Below are positions 1-6,172 of a stretch of 9,031 nt of DNA, piece by piece. The notes beneath the pieces were generated by a model. It made no database searches. It saw only the letters and a list, made by a program, of their open reading frames with translations, and was not told the origin of the DNA. Position numbers and translations under genes: made by a program. Each line of letters begins with the position of its first letter. Positions within the stretch are counted from its first letter, which is position 1. Location: the NCBI RefSeq assembly GCF_002855795.1, contig NZ_NJPO01000169.1, positions 1-9,031 of the forward strand, in the 5' to 3' direction. This stretch comes from Candidatus Palibaumannia cicadellinicola (GTDB taxonomy: Bacteria > Pseudomonadota > Gammaproteobacteria > Enterobacterales > Enterobacteriaceae).

Positions 1-211
1 GAATCATATCATCTAACTAGCATCATGTACTTAAATATAGAATCAATATTCGATCCGACTTATAACAAGTATTTACCTCTGAGCTACTTAGCTAGTAGAT
101 AGTCTCTGCTTGTTAGTAAACAAATGCTGATTTACCCTAATCACCTGCAACTGCAAAAATTTATTGCCTGCACTCACTTATGTTTAAGGCTTATGGAATG
201 GAGTCTTTCCC

Positions 212-1777
212 GTGATAGAATTGCTAATAGACCCCTCAATTTGGATTGGATTACTGACCCTGGTAATGCTAGAAATCATTTTAGGTATCGATAATCTTGT
301 TTTTGTAGCTGTTCTGGCAGATAAATTATCGCCGACAAAACGAGATCGCGCTCGTATTATTGGGCTGGTTCTCGCACTAGTAATTCGTCTAGTGCTGCTT
401 TCTTTTATCTCATGGATTGTTACCCTTACCTGGCCTTTATTCCGTATAATGTCTTTATCTTTTTCCGGTCGCGACCTCATTTTACTGCTCGGTGGTTTTT
501 TTTTATTATTTAAAGCTACTACTGAACTCCATGAACGCTTAGAAAATAAAGAGCATCATAGTAGCGCTAGCCGTGGCTATGCTAATTTTTGTGCTATTGT
601 CGTACAGATTGTAGTTCTTGATGCGGTTTTTTCTCTAGATTCTATTATGACAGCAGTAGGCATAGTAAATAATTTTACTATAACTATTACTGCTATAGTA
701 ATAGCTATGCTTATAATGATATTTATTTCAAATTTATTAACACGTTTTGTAAATACCAATCATACTGTAGTCGTGCTCTGTTTAAGTTTTTTGCTGATAA
801 TTAGCCTGAGTTTAATTGCAGAAGGATTAGGATTTCATGTGAATAAAAAATATCTATATGCGGCAATTGCATTCTCAATAATGATTGAGATTTTTAATCA
901 GATTGCTTGGCGTAATTTGATGAAACATCAGTCTAGCAAACCTCTGCTTGATCGTACCTCAGAGGCTATTATGCTACTAATAAATAAACGTAATAGTAAT
1001 TATTTAGCCTCACTCAATTCGGCTAATTTTGCTGAAAAAGAATGCTATATGATAACCGGGGTTCTATCGCTTGCCTCAAGAAACCTACGTAGCATAATGA
1101 CTCCACGGGATAAAATTTTCTGGTTAAACAGTCAGCTCCCAGTAGAAGAAATCAGATTAAAGCTAATGAATACATCGCATAATATGTTACCACTATGTTA
1201 TGGTGAACTAGATCATTTGATAGGCATAGTCCGGGCTAAAGATTGTATGATATCTATCGCCAGCGGCGAACCAATGAAGACTTACGAAGCAGTAAATCCG
1301 GCGATTGTTGTACCAGATACTCTAGATATTTTAAACTGTTTAAAAGAACTACGCCGTGCTAAAGGAAGTTTAGTGATAGTTTCTAATGAGTTAGGCGTTA
1401 TTCAGGGAATAGTAACACCGCTAGATATATTAGAAGCAATTGCTGGTAAATTAACGGATGAGGATCAAGAAGAAACATTAGAAATTAAAGTGAGCGATAA
1501 GGGATGGCTTGCTAAAGGTAGTACAAATATTCGTACTTTGCAGAAGGTACTAAACACTAAAGATTTGGTACGTGACTGTAGTAATATCGTCTCTTTGGCT
1601 GGATTGTTAATGTCTCAATGTGAGAAGATGCCAGTAGAAGGAAAAGTACTAGTAATAAACCAATGGCGTTTTACCATTAGACAAATGATAGAATATCGTA
1701 TTGAGCAGGTATGGATTGAACGTCTGGCACCACATTACAAAGACACAAGTAAATCAAGTATTGTAACTTCATTATAA
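212..1777 (+). CDS. yoaE: TerC-family inner-membrane protein with CBS and CorC/HlyC domains (YoaE)
   Basis: The 521-residue product is collinear with E. coli YoaE (about 518 aa). Residues 1-235 form a TerC-type membrane domain with about seven hydrophobic segments. Its two acidic signatures are [12 protein letters not shown] at 20-31 (E21, D27, N28) and LDAVFSLDS at 136-144 (D137, D143), which in TerC relatives lie in the membrane and are thought to handle metal ions. A CBS pair follows at about 295-412, starting at MTPR, and a CorC/HlyC transporter-associated domain at about 428-508. TerC relatives are linked to Mn2+ or other cation export, but the substrate of YoaE is not established. The start is GTG: it gives [11 protein letters not shown] against E. 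coli MEFLMDPSIW, and GGAG at 200-203 lies 8 nt upstream. The gene ends with tandem stops TAA-TAG. A run of nine T at 496-504 lies inside the frame. It converges on pabB. Confidence 0.93.
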   Translation: MIELLIDPSIWIGLLTLVMLEIILGIDNLVFVAVLADKLSPTKRDRARIIGLVLALVIRLVLLSFISWIVTLTWPLFRIMSLSFSGRDLILLLGGFFLLFKATTELHERLENKEHHSSASRGYANFCAIVVQIVVLDAVFSLDSIMTAVGIVNNFTITITAIVIAMLIMIFISNLLTRFVNTNHTVVVLCLSFLLIISLSLIAEGLGFHVNKKYLYAAIAFSIMIEIFNQIAWRNLMKHQSSKPLLDRTSEAIMLLINKRNSNYLASLNSANFAEKECYMITGVLSLASRNLRSIMTPRDKIFWLNSQLPVEEIRLKLMNTSHNMLPLCYGELDHLIGIVRAKDCMISIASGEPMKTYEAVNPAIVVPDTLDILNCLKELRRAKGSLVIVSNELGVIQGIVTPLDILEAIAGKLTDEDQEETLEIKVSDKGWLAKGSTNIRTLQKVLNTKDLVRDCSNIVSLAGLLMSQCEKMPVEGKVLVINQWRFTIRQMIEYRIEQVWIERLAPHYKDTSKSSIVTSL

Positions 1778-1828
1778 TAGTAATATAACATGATGTTTTT
1801 AGTTTTAATCTCAGCATCAGATGTTTGC

Positions 1829-1848
1829 TAGCATAGCTTGATTATGCT
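1829..1848. terminator. Weak hairpin between convergent yoaE and pabB
   Basis: AGCATA (1830-1835) pairs with TATGCT (1843-1848) around a 7-nt loop and is followed on the + strand by TTAAA. It overlaps the last codons of pabB. A second short candidate, AACA-TGA-TGTT followed by four T, lies at 1787-1800. Both are AT-rich and weak. The position between two convergent genes favours a termination role, but neither is a textbook terminator. Confidence 0.25.
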
Positions 1849-3221
1849 TTAAACTGCTCTAGTAATGGCAGTAGTGTTGCTACTTTGGCAAGCGTCTCTT
1901 GATATTCAGTTTCTTCATTACTGTCGGCGACTATACCACCTCCTACTGAACAGTAAATTTTATTTTCGTCGATTATTAAAGTTCGGATAGCAATATTCAT
2001 ATCCATTGTACCACAACAACTCAAATAACCTATACTACCGGACCAGGCGCTACGGCAGTGTGGTTCTAGTTGTTCAATAATTGTCATGGCTCGGACTTTA
2101 GGCGCACCAACAATAGATCCACCCGGAAAGCACGCACGTAATAAATCGCAAGCGGAATAATGTGGAGATAATTGAGCAGTAATAGTGCTGATCATATGAT
2201 ATACTGCTGGAAAAGTCTCAATAGCAAAAAGTAATGGTACCCGTACGCTACCGGGTAAAGCAACTCGGCCGATATCATTACGCAATAAATCAACAATCAT
2301 AATATTTTCAGCACGATTCTTCACAGAAGTTGCCAGACGTGTAGCCTGCAATCTATCGATAGATGCATTGACAATACTAGGTCTTGGTAGGGTACCTTTT
2401 ATTGGAGAAGATTCAATTACGTCACCACGTAGTCTTAAAAATCGTTCTGGAGATAAGCTAAGTATAGTAGCTTGATCCGGAAGACGAATAAAAGCTGAAA
2501 AAGGAGCGCGGTTATATGCTAGTAAATACCGGAAAACAGACCATTCATCACCGCTGTATGTAGCGCTGAATCTTTGGGAAAAGCAAACTTGATAACAGTC
2601 TCCTGCTTGCAAATGTTGTTGTATCCGGCGGAATTGTTTTCCATAATGAGCACGAGTCATATTCGCTTGCCATTGGCTGTGAAGACGAAACCTAGCAGTA
2701 GGTTTCGGTGCTGTATCAATTAAATTAGCTAAAATAGTTGCTGGATCTGTATGACTAATAAGTGTTAATTTACACCTATGATGATCTGCAATAATTGCCC
2801 AACAATAAAGGCCTACTGCCATATCTGGTATATGTAAATCACGTTGTGCTAAATTTGGTAAGTTTTCAATGTACCGTGCTAGATCGTAGCTAAATAAACC
2901 TAGGGCTCCGCCTTGAAAAGGAAACTGTTTATTCGTCTGGATCGTAAGACTCATGTTTTCTTTTTCTAACTGTTGTTCCACCAACATAAAAGGATCTTTG
3001 TCACTAAACTCGCAGTTTGTACCTTTACAAATTTTCGTCATACCTTTTTGAGTGACCAGCGTAACAATAGGATTAGCAACAAGAATAGAAAAACAGCTAT
3101 CTGAATAGTTACTCTCACTAGAGTGTAGTAACATAGACCAAGATTGAATCGATAATGGTGTGAAAATATCTAGTACGGCATCTGGCTGGTAAGGCAAATT
3201 AATAAAATATGGCTGTATCAT
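1842..3221 (-). CDS. pabB: Aminodeoxychorismate synthase component I (PabB)
   Basis: PabB converts chorismate plus ammonia (supplied by the glutaminase subunit PabA or TrpG) to 4-amino-4-deoxychorismate; PabC then makes p-aminobenzoate for folate. The 459-residue length fits E. coli PabB (453). Visible landmarks are PFQGGALGLFSYDLAR (101-116, the region that forms the structural tryptophan pocket in E. coli PabB), GDCYQVCFSQRF (207-218), SLSPERF (255-261), PIKGTLPR (273-280) with K275 matching the PabB-specific catalytic lysine, DLLRNDIGR (311-319), FPGGSIVGAPK (365-375) and the C-terminal GGGIVADS. Odd points are V371 where E. coli has Thr in GGSITGAPK, and Cys instead of Asn in CYQVN. The ATG is preceded by TAGGAA about 10 nt upstream, and the N-terminus aligns with E. 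coli. pabA, trpG and pabC are not in the window. It is divergent from trhO across a 69-bp spacer in which I see no convincing promoter. Confidence 0.96.
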   Translation of the reverse strand: MIQPYFINLPYQPDAVLDIFTPLSIQSWSMLLHSSESNYSDSCFSILVANPIVTLVTQKGMTKICKGTNCEFSDKDPFMLVEQQLEKENMSLTIQTNKQFPFQGGALGLFSYDLARYIENLPNLAQRDLHIPDMAVGLYCWAIIADHHRCKLTLISHTDPATILANLIDTAPKPTARFRLHSQWQANMTRAHYGKQFRRIQQHLQAGDCYQVCFSQRFSATYSGDEWSVFRYLLAYNRAPFSAFIRLPDQATILSLSPERFLRLRGDVIESSPIKGTLPRPSIVNASIDRLQATRLATSVKNRAENIMIVDLLRNDIGRVALPGSVRVPLLFAIETFPAVYHMISTITAQLSPHYSACDLLRACFPGGSIVGAPKVRAMTIIEQLEPHCRSAWSGSIGYLSCCGTMDMNIAIRTLIIDENKIYCSVGGGIVADSNEETEYQETLAKVATLLPLLEQFKA

Positions 3222-3290
3222 AACAAAATGGTTCCTACTTGAAACATAACCTCTTTATTTAAGATATATCAGATATAAGAGAACAAATTG

Positions 3291-4238
3291 ATGGCAGTAT
3301 TACATAATAAAATTTCGCGTAAAATATTACGAGCAAATATACTAACTGAAACAGAACCGCGTACTACGGTTTCTTTTTATAAATATTTTGTTATCCCAGA
3401 TCCTCGTAGTTTTCGTGATTCTCTTTATCATCAATTACACCATTTACATATTTTTGGTCGTGTTTATATTGCTACTGAAGGCATTAATGGACAAATTAGT
3501 GTACTGCAAAGCAATTTTGATGCTTTCCGTACAGTACTATATACTATTCACCCACAGTTAGATCAATTACGGCTTAATATATCGCTGGATAATAACGGTA
3601 AATCTTTCTGGGTTCTGCGTATAAAGGTACGGGAGCGTATTGTAGCAGATGGAATACAAGATCCTGATTTTAATCATTTGAATGTAGGACGTTATTTAAC
3701 GGCTGAAGAAGTAAACCTCATGGCAGATAATCCTGATGTACTATTTGTAGATATGCGTAATCACTATGAATATGAAGTTGGTCATTTTAAGCAAGCTATC
3801 GAAATTCCATCTCGGACCTTCCGCGAACAACTGTCAATGGTTGTGAACATGTTACAACATAATAAAAATAAAAGTATAGTAATGTACTGTACGGGCGGTA
3901 TACGCTGTGAAAAAGCTAGTGCATGGATGTTACATCATGGTTTTAAAAATATCTACCATATAGAAGGGGGTATTATTAGATATACTAATCGCGTTAGAGA
4001 GCTAGGATTACCGCTTAAATTTATTGGAAAAAATTTTGTTTTTGACGAACGTTTAGGTGAACGTATTACTTCTGAAGTTATTGCATATTGCCATCAGTGT
4101 AATAAATCTTGTGATCATCACACTAATTGCCGTAACCAAAGTTGTCATCGTCTCTTTATTCAATGTTCGAATTGTGCTCAAAAATACTCTGGTTGTTGCA
4201 ATATCACATGTCAAAGTCAATTGACTTATACTAAGTAA
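3291..4238 (+). CDS. trhO: tRNA uridine-34 5-hydroxylase TrhO (YceA, rhodanese family)
   Basis: TrhO makes 5-hydroxyuridine at wobble U34 of a subset of tRNAs, the first step toward cmo5U/mcmo5U, using oxygen; prephenate-dependent TrhP is the parallel route. The product is strongly similar to E. coli YceA through residue ~305. It has an N-terminal ferredoxin-like domain (~1-105, with SFYKYF and [15 protein letters not shown]), a linker [18 protein letters not shown], and a rhodanese domain (~125-235) with the active-site loop CTGGIR and C200. The C-terminal domain carries 11 cysteines and several histidines in CHQC, CDHH, CC-type spacing, suggesting metal binding. I chose ATG 3291 over the in-frame TTG at 3288 because it gives MAVLHNK like E. 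coli MPVLHNR and leaves AAGAGA 8 nt upstream. At 315 aa it lacks about 35 residues of the basic E. coli tail (~350 aa). It stops 7 bp short of tRNA-Ala. Confidence 0.95.
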   Translation: MAVLHNKISRKILRANILTETEPRTTVSFYKYFVIPDPRSFRDSLYHQLHHLHIFGRVYIATEGINGQISVLQSNFDAFRTVLYTIHPQLDQLRLNISLDNNGKSFWVLRIKVRERIVADGIQDPDFNHLNVGRYLTAEEVNLMADNPDVLFVDMRNHYEYEVGHFKQAIEIPSRTFREQLSMVVNMLQHNKNKSIVMYCTGGIRCEKASAWMLHHGFKNIYHIEGGIIRYTNRVRELGLPLKFIGKNFVFDERLGERITSEVIAYCHQCNKSCDHHTNCRNQSCHRLFIQCSNCAQKYSGCCNITCQSQLTYTK

Positions 4239-4243
4239 GTCAA
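4214..4243. repeat. Three alternating heptads (AAGTCAA / TTGACTT / AAGTCAA) at the trhO 3' end
   Basis: AAGTCAA (4214-4220) abuts TTGACTT (4221-4227), making a 14-bp perfect palindrome, and a third copy AAGTCAA follows at 4237-4243. The middle heptad can pair with either flank. On the minus strand, which carries the tRNA-Ala transcript, TTGACTT and AAGTCAA can form a 7-bp stem with a 9-nt loop just past the encoded CCA, followed by a partly T-rich stretch. It may serve as a tRNA-Ala trailer or terminator hairpin and also encodes the last codons of TrhO. Function is inferred. Confidence 0.45.
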
Positions 4244-4245
4244 AA

Positions 4246-4321
4246 TGGTGGAGCTAAGCGGGATTGAACCGCTGACCTCTTGCATGCCATGCAAGTACTC
4301 TTCCATCTGAGCTATAGCCCC
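4246..4321 (-). tRNA. alaX: tRNA-Ala (anticodon GGC)
   Basis: The minus strand gives a complete 76-nt cloverleaf starting GGGGCTATAGCTCAG and ending TAGCTCCACCA. The acceptor stem is GGGGCTA/TAGCTCC with a G-U pair, as in E. coli. The anticodon arm CTTGCATGGCATGCAAG carries GGC, and the T arm contains GGTTCAATCC. It matches E. coli alaW/alaX except for a few D-arm changes (GATGGAAGAGTAC for GCTGGGAGAGCGC), which turn one D-stem pair into G-U. CCA is encoded. E. coli has two tandem copies in the same place downstream of gltX; only one remains here. Confidence 0.97.
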
Positions 4322-4343
4322 TATAATACTATAATATCAATAT

Positions 4344-4372
4344 ATAATATATATTATCATAACATATGTCAA
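4344..4372 (-). promoter_or_regulatory. Sigma70-type promoter for tRNA-Ala
   Basis: On the minus strand a consensus -35 TTGACA (4367-4372) and a -10 TATTAT (4344-4349, 5 of 6) are separated by exactly 17 nt. Transcription would begin near 4337, leaving a leader of about 16 nt before the tRNA. It lies between the gltX stop and the tRNA, so tRNA-Ala need not rely on gltX readthrough. Confidence 0.75.
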
Positions 4373-4397
4373 TCACTAAAATACTTTAGCTTTGACT

Positions 4398-4414
4398 ATC
4401 TCTATTTTAGAGAT
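4398..4414 (-). terminator. Hairpin spanning the gltX stop codon
   Basis: ATCTCTA (4398-4404) pairs perfectly with TAGAGAT (4408-4414) across a 3-nt loop, and the gltX stop (4402-4404) is inside the stem. No U-run follows in the gltX direction, so it is more likely a 3'-end stabilising structure or a decayed terminator than an efficient intrinsic terminator. gltX transcripts may therefore run into tRNA-Ala. Confidence 0.35.
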
Positions 4415-5811
4415 TTAGCAATAAAATTTAGTGCCATATCAATACGTTTTAAAGAACGTAATTTACCTATAGCTTGAATAGTTACGTCAAGCGTAGGAGA
4501 CTGGCTTACACCAGTAACTGCTACACGTAATGGCATAGTAACTTGTTCTATTTTTACTTCTAATTCTTCCGCTGTTTGATAAATAGCATTATGCACCGAT
4601 TCTTTTGTCCAATTATTCAGAGCTTCTAGCTTCTCTCGTACTCTCTGTAGTGGTATAGTTGCTCCTGGTAGTAAATAATTGTTTGCTGCTTTCGTGTCAA
4701 ATATGCTAAAATCTTGATAAAAATAATGGCAACTAGTAGCCATTTCTTTTATCGTTTTGCAACGTCCCCGAAAGAGCTTCACTAAATCTTTTAGTGGAGG
4801 ATCAATACACATATCGATCCCCTGACGTTTCATATGCCATAATAAATTGGTTGTTATATAGTCTATTGATAATGTTTGTATATAAAAATGATTATACCAA
4901 AGTAACTTTTTACTATCCAATGAGCTAGCTGATTTGCTGACGGCTTCGATACTAAATAGTTTTTTCATTTCATCTAAGGAAAAAACTTCCTGATTACCAT
5001 AAGACCAACCTAAACGTACTAAATAATTCAGTAAAGCTTCTGGGAGAAACCCCTCGTCACGATATTGCATGACTCCTACTGCCCCATGCCGTTTCGAAAG
5101 GTTTTTACCGTCATTACCCATAATCATTGATAAATGAGCATATTCTGGTATCGGTGCACCTAAAGCTTTTAGGATGTTAATTTGGCGTGGGGTATTATTA
5201 ATATGATCTTCACCACGAATTACGTGAGTTATTTTCATGTCGAAGTCGTCGACTACAACACAAAAATTATAAGTAGGTGTACCTTCGGTACGCCGGATGA
5301 TTAGATCATCTAATTCTTTATTACTATATTTTATAGTACCACGAATTAAATCGTTAAATATAACAGAACCTTCTTGTGGATTACGAAAACGTATTACGCA
5401 AGGCTGGTCAGAAATATTGTTTTGATAACTATTACGACAATGTCCATCATAACGTGGTTTTTGGCCATTAGTAATCTGGTCTTTGCGTAGTTTATCTAGT
5501 CGCTTTTTTGAGCAATAACATTTATAAGCACAACCATTCTCTAGCATATGATTAATAAGTGAGTTATAGCGAGCAAAGCGTTTAGTTTGAAAATATGGGC
5601 CCTGATCCCAGTCTATCTTTAGCCATTTTAAGCTATCTATGATAGCATCAATTGCCTGTGGGGTTGAACGCTCTAGGTCAGTATCTTCTATACGTAATAT
5701 AAACTCACCGCCTTGATTACGCGCAAATAGCCAAGAATAGAATGCAGTACGCGCACCCCCAATGTGGAGATAGCCTGTTGGACTTGGAGCAAAACGTGTT
5801 TTTATTTTCAT
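4402..5811 (-). CDS. gltX: Glutamyl-tRNA synthetase
   Basis: This cytosolic class Ic synthetase charges tRNA-Glu with glutamate. The 469 residues align end to end with E. coli GltX (471). The HIGH-type motif is in [12 protein letters not shown] (10-21), followed by EDTDLERS (42-49). The zinc-knob region has C98, C100 and C125, but residue 127 is Asn where E. coli has the ligand His. The KMSKS-type loop is GKNLSKRHG (235-243): K240 is kept, but the first position is N237 where E. coli has KLSKR. The remaining catalytic landmarks ([32 protein letters not shown]) and the C-terminal anticodon-binding region ([28 protein letters not shown]) are intact. ATG is preceded by AAAAGGA about 10 nt upstream; an ATG-TAA start-stop pair lies in frame between them. 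It is divergent from the Val-Lys tRNA operon, as in E. coli. Confidence 0.97.
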   Translation of the reverse strand: MKIKTRFAPSPTGYLHIGGARTAFYSWLFARNQGGEFILRIEDTDLERSTPQAIDAIIDSLKWLKIDWDQGPYFQTKRFARYNSLINHMLENGCAYKCYCSKKRLDKLRKDQITNGQKPRYDGHCRNSYQNNISDQPCVIRFRNPQEGSVIFNDLIRGTIKYSNKELDDLIIRRTEGTPTYNFCVVVDDFDMKITHVIRGEDHINNTPRQINILKALGAPIPEYAHLSMIMGNDGKNLSKRHGAVGVMQYRDEGFLPEALLNYLVRLGWSYGNQEVFSLDEMKKLFSIEAVSKSASSLDSKKLLWYNHFYIQTLSIDYITTNLLWHMKRQGIDMCIDPPLKDLVKLFRGRCKTIKEMATSCHYFYQDFSIFDTKAANNYLLPGATIPLQRVREKLEALNNWTKESVHNAIYQTAEELEVKIEQVTMPLRVAVTGVSQSPTLDVTIQAIGKLRSLKRIDMALNFIAKSLK

Positions 5812-5864
5812 GAATTACATGTCCTTTTAATCTATCTGATTAGATAATGTTAAAACAAATCAAA

Positions 5865-5876
5865 TTATCATGATAA
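5865..5876. promoter_or_regulatory. 12-bp palindrome in the gltX/tRNA-Val divergent spacer
   Basis: TTATCATGATAA is a perfect inverted repeat 6 bp upstream of the tRNA-Val -35 box and about 54 bp before gltX. It lies within AT-rich DNA that could act as an UP element. In E. coli this divergent region is known to bind FIS, but this palindrome is not an obvious FIS consensus, so a regulator cannot be named. Confidence 0.3.
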
Positions 5877-5882
5877 AAATCA

Positions 5883-5910
5883 TTGACTCATTTGAGTTGT
5901 TTCTTATAAT
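5883..5910 (+). promoter_or_regulatory. Sigma70-type promoter for the Val-Lys tRNA operon
   Basis: A -35 TTGACT (5883-5888, 5 of 6 with T for A at the end) and a perfect -10 TATAAT (5905-5910) are spaced by 16 nt, with AT-rich DNA upstream. Initiation near 5917 would leave about 23 nt of leader before tRNA-Val. The position matches the valU operon promoter divergent from gltX in E. coli. Confidence 0.8.
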
Positions 5911-5939
5911 GCAAGTATATATAGACTCCTGTAAACTAT

Positions 5940-6015
5940 AGGTGATTAGCTCAGTTGGAAGAGCACCTCCCTTACAAGGAGGGGGTCGGCGGTTCAAACC
6001 CGTCATCACCTACCA
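5940..6015 (+). tRNA. valU: tRNA-Val (anticodon TAC)
   Basis: This is a full 76-nt tRNA whose acceptor stem is AGGTGAT/ATCACCT, so the first pair is A-U where E. coli valU has G-C. The anticodon arm CCTCCCTTACAAGGAGG carries TAC at 5973-5975, the T arm contains GGTTCAAACC, and discriminator A plus CCA are encoded. It is nearly identical to E. coli valU/X/Y. E. coli has three tandem copies before lysV; here there is one, followed by tRNA-Lys after 26 nt. Confidence 0.97.
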
Positions 6016-6041
6016 TATCCATATCATATTCGTAATAAAAT

Positions 6042-6114
6042 GGGTCGTTAGCTCAGTTGGTAGAGCAGTTGACTTTTAATCAATTGGTCGCAGGTTCGAA
6101 TCCTGCACGACCTA
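6042..6114 (+). tRNA. lysV: tRNA-Lys (anticodon TTT), CCA not encoded
   Basis: The body is identical to E. coli lysV from GGGTCGTTAGCTCAG through the T arm GGTTCGAATCC, with anticodon TTT at 6075-6077. The acceptor stem ends ACGACCT, so pair 1-72 is G-U rather than G-C. After discriminator A (6114) the DNA reads CAC, not CCA, so maturation must rely on a CCA-adding nucleotidyltransferase. It is presumably co-transcribed with tRNA-Val from the promoter at 5883-5910. Confidence 0.95.
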
Positions 6115-6141
6115 CACCTTTCTCAAGGTTAAATTGATATT

Positions 6142-6172
6142 TACAATTCGTATTGTATATTTATTTGATTAT
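6142..6172 (+). terminator. Candidate terminator after the tRNA operon
   Basis: TACAAT (6142-6147) and ATTGTA (6152-6157) form a 6-bp stem with a TCGT loop, followed by a T-rich tail (TATTTATTTGATT) that runs into the end of emrB. A second small stem, ACCTT-TCTC-AAGGT at 6116-6129, sits just after tRNA-Lys but has no T-run. With emrB converging from the right, the first hairpin could serve both strands. Confidence 0.4.

Noticed and set aside
1..102. Open frame from the left edge on the plus strand
   Set aside because: Thirty-three codons without recognisable similarity; could be the end of a gene but equally chance in AT-rich DNA. Nothing else in 1-211 could be supported.
184..480. 98-codon open frame on the minus strand inside yoaE
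   Set aside because: It lies antisense to a clear TerC-domain gene, its translation is Ser/Arg/Thr/Ile-rich with no recognisable domain, and it has no ribosome binding site of note.
577..759. 60-codon minus-strand frame inside yoaE
   Set aside because: Shadow of the yoaE membrane region; low-complexity Ile/Val product.
3222..3290. Possible divergent promoters between pabB and trhO (TTGAAA at 3239; TTGTTC on the other strand)
   Set aside because: The -35-like hexamers have no good -10 partner at proper spacing.
4280..4477. 65-codon plus-strand frame running from tRNA-Ala into the end of gltX
   Set aside because: It begins inside a tRNA gene, crosses the tRNA promoter and ends antisense to gltX; no protein-like composition.
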